From contig CAZLJE010000038.1 of assembly GCA_964559835.1 (NCBI GenBank), forward strand, positions 1 through 46,488: a stretch of 46,488 nucleotides of DNA, in the 5' to 3' direction. This document shows positions 44,157 through 46,488 of this stretch, in pieces. Within the stretch, counting starts at the first letter, position 1, and each line of letters starts with the position of its first letter. Under the pieces are notes generated by a model. That model had not been told where the DNA came from, searched no databases, and was given only the letters and a program-made list of their open reading frames with translations. A program made the translations under genes and the position numbers. This DNA comes from DAISJI01 sp964559835. Lineage in GTDB: Bacteria > Acidobacteriota > Terriglobia > Terriglobales > Acidobacteriaceae.

Positions 44157-44172
44157 GCCAGGCAAGCCTGGC
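44157..44172. repeat. Short perfect inverted repeat upstream of the methyltransferase
   Basis: GCCAGGC-AA-GCCTGGC lies between the 91-residue gene and the methyltransferase start. It may be a dispersed palindrome or a regulatory site; no further evidence. Confidence 0.35.
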
Positions 44173-44194
44173 TAGTACACCCCTGGTGCATGCC

Positions 44195-44222
44195 GTGGCT
44201 ACTGGCGACTGGGGACTGATTG
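44195..44222. repeat. Heptamer array 12 overlapping a gene end
   Basis: Four 7-base units of CTGGCGA/CTGGGGA type. Read on the minus strand they encode the last residues (QSVPSRQ) and TAG of the adjacent gene. Related to arrays 1 and 4. Confidence 0.7.
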
Positions 44223-44474
44223 GGGGGTGCGCGTGAACATCTCGACCAGGTAATCGTGGAGGCAATCGTAAAGCTGTCGCTGGAAGGTCCACTCGAACTG
44301 CGGATTTTCAAGATCGCGCGGATGGAGTTCGAAATAATACGTGTGCACGGGAACCGCGGGATCGCGGAAGTCGATGATGACCTCGACGTTGGTGCCGTTG
44401 TCACGCGCGTCGAACCGCAACAGCGGATGGTCGTACTTGGCGAGTTCGGATTTGACGCGATCGAGGCCAGTCAT
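44199..44474 (-). CDS. Small hypothetical protein
   Basis: This encodes 91 residues from MTGLDRVKSELAKYDHPLLR. The internal ATG is preferred since the preceding residues look non-coding. The protein is compact, alpha/beta and without a signal peptide. It has RDNGTNVEVIIDFRD and VHTYYFELHPRD strands, then a helix FQRQLYDCLHDYLVEMF. I recognise no family. Its stop and last residues lie in a heptamer array, which suggests the original C-terminus was altered. The methyltransferase gene lies about 100 bases downstream. Confidence 0.6.
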   Translation of the reverse strand: MTGLDRVKSELAKYDHPLLRFDARDNGTNVEVIIDFRDPAVPVHTYYFELHPRDLENPQFEWTFQRQLYDCLHDYLVEMFTRTPQSVPSRQ

Positions 44475-44562
44475 GTTGGATTGCTCACTCGAATGACCGC
44501 TTATTGTAACGCCCGCGGAAAACAAGAGGTCGTTCGACTCGGGTGCGCATCGTCAGCCCGCG

Positions 44563-44620
44563 TCGGCCAAAAGCGGGCCGCGCGGGTCTGATGGCGCATC
44601 CTCACTCAGGATGACAGCTA
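44563..44620. repeat. Short palindromic intergenic sequence
   Basis: ATCCT-CACTC-AGGAT lies in the gap before the decarboxylase. This word type is common between genes in soil bacteria. No regulatory role is evident. Confidence 0.35.
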
Positions 44621-44653
44621 CAATAAACCTTTCATCCCAAGGAGCAATCCTTC

Positions 44654-46075
44654 ATGAGCAGTCCTGGGCACAAGTCTGACCCGCAATGGTCCCTTTACGT
44701 CGGCGATTTCCGGCGCGCCGCGCATGAGGCCGCCGATAAGGCCGCCGATTACCTCGAGCACGTCCGCGAGTATCCGGTCGTGCCGGACGTCAAGCCCGGC
44801 GACCTGACCGACTCGCTTCCGGCCGCCGCACCCGAGCACGGCGAGAGCTTCGACGAGATCTTCCGCGACTTCGACGACAAGATCATGACGGCCGTCACGC
44901 ACTGGAACCATCCGCGCTTCATGGCTTACTTTGCGACCAGCGCCTCGACGCCCGGGATCATCGCCGAATTCCTTGCCGCGACGGTCAATACCAACGGCCT
45001 GCACTGGAAAACTTCGCCCGCGATCGCCGAACTGGAGCAGGTCACGCTCGGGTGGCTGCGGCAATGGATGGGACTCGCCGACGATTACTTCGGGATCATC
45101 TACGACACCGCGTCGGTCAGCAGCCTGCACGCGATCGCCTGCGCGCGCGAGATGGCCGATCCTAACGCGCGCGTAAACGGCAGCACGCCGAACCTGGTGC
45201 TGTACACGTCGCAGGAGTCGCACTCGTCGATCGAGAAGGCCGCGATCTGCATCGGCATTGGGCAGAAGAACGTGCGCAAGATCGCCAGCGACGACGATTT
45301 CCGAATGGACGTGGATGCGCTCGAGCAGGCGATCCAGAGAGATCTCGCGGCGGGGTTACGGCCGTTCTGTGTGGTCGCGACGGTGGGTACGACATCGAGC
45401 ACGAGCGTTGATCCGGTGGCGAAGATTGCGGATGTCGCCGAGCGGAACAAGCTGTGGCTACACATTGATGCGGCTTATGCCGGCATTGCGGCGGTCGTGC
45501 CCGAACACCAGCACATCCTGGCCGGCAGCGAGCGCGCGCATTCGCTAGTGGTCAACCCGCATAAGTGGATGTTCACGCCCGTGGACCTGAGCGCGTTCTA
45601 CACGCGATATCCGGACATACTCAGGCGCGCATTCTCGCTCAGCGCGGAGTATCTCTACACGGCCGACAATACGCGGCAACTAAACCTGATGGACTACGGC
45701 GTTCCGCTCGGGCGCCGCTTCCGCGCATTGAAGTTATGGTTCATCATGCGCTACTTCGGGCGCGACCGCATCCAGGAGTTGCTCCGCAATCATATCGAGT
45801 GGGCACAAAGGCTGGCGAAGCTGATCGAAGCCGATCGGCGCTTCGAGATCGCAGCGCCGCACCCGTTCTCGGTTGTGTGCTTTCGCTACAAGGGCTCTGA
45901 CGCAGAGAACAAGGCGATCCTGGAAAAGGCGAATGCAACCGGCGAGATTTTCTTGTCGAGCACGGTGCTGAGGGGGAGGGTCGTGCTGCGGGTCGCGATC
46001 GGGAACATGCAAACGACGTGGGAGGATGTACAGCGCGCGTGGGAGTTGGTGCGCGAGAACACGCCAAAGAATTAA
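44654..46075 (+). CDS. PLP-dependent aromatic-amino-acid-type decarboxylase
   Basis: This encodes 473 residues with GGAG nine bases upstream. It is a group II decarboxylase (fold type I), the family of aromatic-L-amino-acid and tyrosine decarboxylases. Features are HWNHPRFMAYF, NTNGLHWKTSPAIAELE, LWLHIDAAYAG and the PLP-binding Lys304 in VVNPHKWMF, followed by ALKLWFIMRYFG. It removes CO2 from an amino acid to give an amine; the exact substrate cannot be told from sequence alone. It stands alone and converges with a 3-hydroxyacyl-CoA dehydrogenase gene. Confidence 0.88.
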   Translation: MSSPGHKSDPQWSLYVGDFRRAAHEAADKAADYLEHVREYPVVPDVKPGDLTDSLPAAAPEHGESFDEIFRDFDDKIMTAVTHWNHPRFMAYFATSASTPGIIAEFLAATVNTNGLHWKTSPAIAELEQVTLGWLRQWMGLADDYFGIIYDTASVSSLHAIACAREMADPNARVNGSTPNLVLYTSQESHSSIEKAAICIGIGQKNVRKIASDDDFRMDVDALEQAIQRDLAAGLRPFCVVATVGTTSSTSVDPVAKIADVAERNKLWLHIDAAYAGIAAVVPEHQHILAGSERAHSLVVNPHKWMFTPVDLSAFYTRYPDILRRAFSLSAEYLYTADNTRQLNLMDYGVPLGRRFRALKLWFIMRYFGRDRIQELLRNHIEWAQRLAKLIEADRRFEIAAPHPFSVVCFRYKGSDAENKAILEKANATGEIFLSSTVLRGRVVLRVAIGNMQTTWEDVQRAWELVRENTPKN

Positions 46076-46111
46076 CCACGGAGTTCACGGATCTACACGG
46101 ATTTCTAAATG

Positions 46112-46139
46112 CAGAATGAAGAAGTCAGAATGAAGAATA
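46112..46139. repeat. Heptamer array 13 (CAGAATG/AAGAATA)
   Basis: Four 7-base units, the complementary form of the TTCATTC family. They pair with array 14 to form an imperfect long stem between two convergent genes. Confidence 0.8.
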
Positions 46140-46155
46140 AAATAGCGGGCGGGTC

Positions 46156-46190
46156 TTAATTCTTCACTCTGACTTCTTCATTGTTAATTC
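46156..46190. repeat. Heptamer array 14 overlapping the dehydrogenase stop
   Basis: Five 7-base units such as TTCACTC, TGACTTC and TTAATTC. It includes the stop codon of the minus-strand gene and is followed by TGTTTTT. Same family as array 3. Confidence 0.8.
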
Positions 46191-46488
46191 TGTTTTTGGG
46201 CGGCTTTCTGCTCCTCGTACGTGTACACGCCGCGGCCTGATTTTTTCCCGAGTCGTCCGGCCTTCACATACTGCACCAGCAGGGGCGCGGGGCGGAACTT
46301 CTCGCCCAGTGTTTTGTGCAGGTATTCGAGGATGTGCAGGCGCGTATCAAGGCCGACGAGGTCGATCATCTCGAACGGTCCCATGGGATGGTTCAGGCCC
46401 AGCTTCAGGGCTTTGTCGATGTCCTCAGCCGACGCGATTCCCTCCTGCAACATGTAGAAGGCTTCGTTGCCGATCATCGCGTTGATGC
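46184..46488 (-). CDS. 3-hydroxyacyl-CoA dehydrogenase, C-terminal part (runs off the window)
   Basis: The last 100 or so residues of a 3-hydroxybutyryl/3-hydroxyacyl-CoA dehydrogenase are present; the start is beyond the window. The C-terminal domain signature is clear: NEAFYMLQEGIASAEDID, LKLGLNHPMGPFEMIDLVGL and GRLGKKSGRGVYTYEE. The enzyme oxidises or reduces 3-hydroxyacyl-CoA with NAD(H) in beta-oxidation or butanoate metabolism. The final codons (QKQN and TAA) are part of a heptamer array. Confidence 0.88.
   Translation of the reverse strand, partial: INAMIGNEAFYMLQEGIASAEDIDKALKLGLNHPMGPFEMIDLVGLDTRLHILEYLHKTLGEKFRPAPLLVQYVKAGRLGKKSGRGVYTYEEQKAAQKQN

Noticed and set aside
44095..44292. 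N-terminal extension of the MidA-like protein
   Set aside because: The sequence is low-complexity intergenic repeat and palindrome; the family begins near the GTG at 44094.

Overview
The window looks like a chromosome segment of a diderm, GC-rich soil-type bacterium, most likely an acidobacterium. It carries lpxB (lipid A, so an outer membrane), an outer-membrane porin, POTRA and TonB-C proteins, a PknB-type kinase beside an FHA-cyclase, and many intergenic repeats. The phylum is an inference from gene style and composition; there is no rRNA marker.

Layout. 1-3.8 kb: four unrelated small genes separated by copies of a degenerate ~70-bp repeat. 3.8-15 kb: a Ser/Thr kinase / adenylate cyclase pair, aroK, a secreted protein, pyrE, mtnA, a CLC transporter, a zinc-ribbon/TPR membrane protein and an amidohydrolase. 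15.4-16.3 kb: a HigB/HigA-type toxin-antitoxin pair. 16.3-24.4 kb (minus strand): an acetate-use cluster in the order porin, DUF485 protein, ActP-type symporter, acetyl-CoA synthetase, second acetyl-CoA synthetase. 24.9-27.5 kb: hemW and a fabF-like synthase, divergent. 27.5-34.8 kb: an AT-richer accessory region with a frameshifted membrane protein, two decayed IS1595/ISXO2-type transposases, a DUF4440-like secreted protein, a POTRA protein, a two-gene unit (unknown protein plus XRE-ImmA/IrrE protease), a tRNA/tmRNA-like sequence and a PemK/MazF toxin with a small partner. 34.8-46.5 kb: an ABC exporter, an EamA transporter, an amidohydrolase, lpxB, an M1-peptidase-like protein with lost catalytic residues, a MidA-like methyltransferase, a PLP decarboxylase and the end of a 3-hydroxyacyl-CoA dehydrogenase.

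The most striking signal is not a gene. At least fourteen short intergenic tracts are built of degenerate 7-bp units. The unit differs from tract to tract, but the 7-bp period is constant, and the same unit families recur at distant loci. Tracts fill the gap from stop to stop or stop to start, supply the last codons and stop codon of several genes, and abut the start codons of mtnA and hemW. They are absent from the accessory region. A second layer of hairpin repeats includes a two-hairpin element at 10.3 and 29.5 kb, and a hairpin with paired base changes that sits in frame inside hemW and has itself been interrupted by another repeat.

The best candidate for a functional system of interest is the overlapping pair at 30.83-32.58 kb, which has the layout of Zn-peptidase toxin-antitoxin or phage-defence modules.
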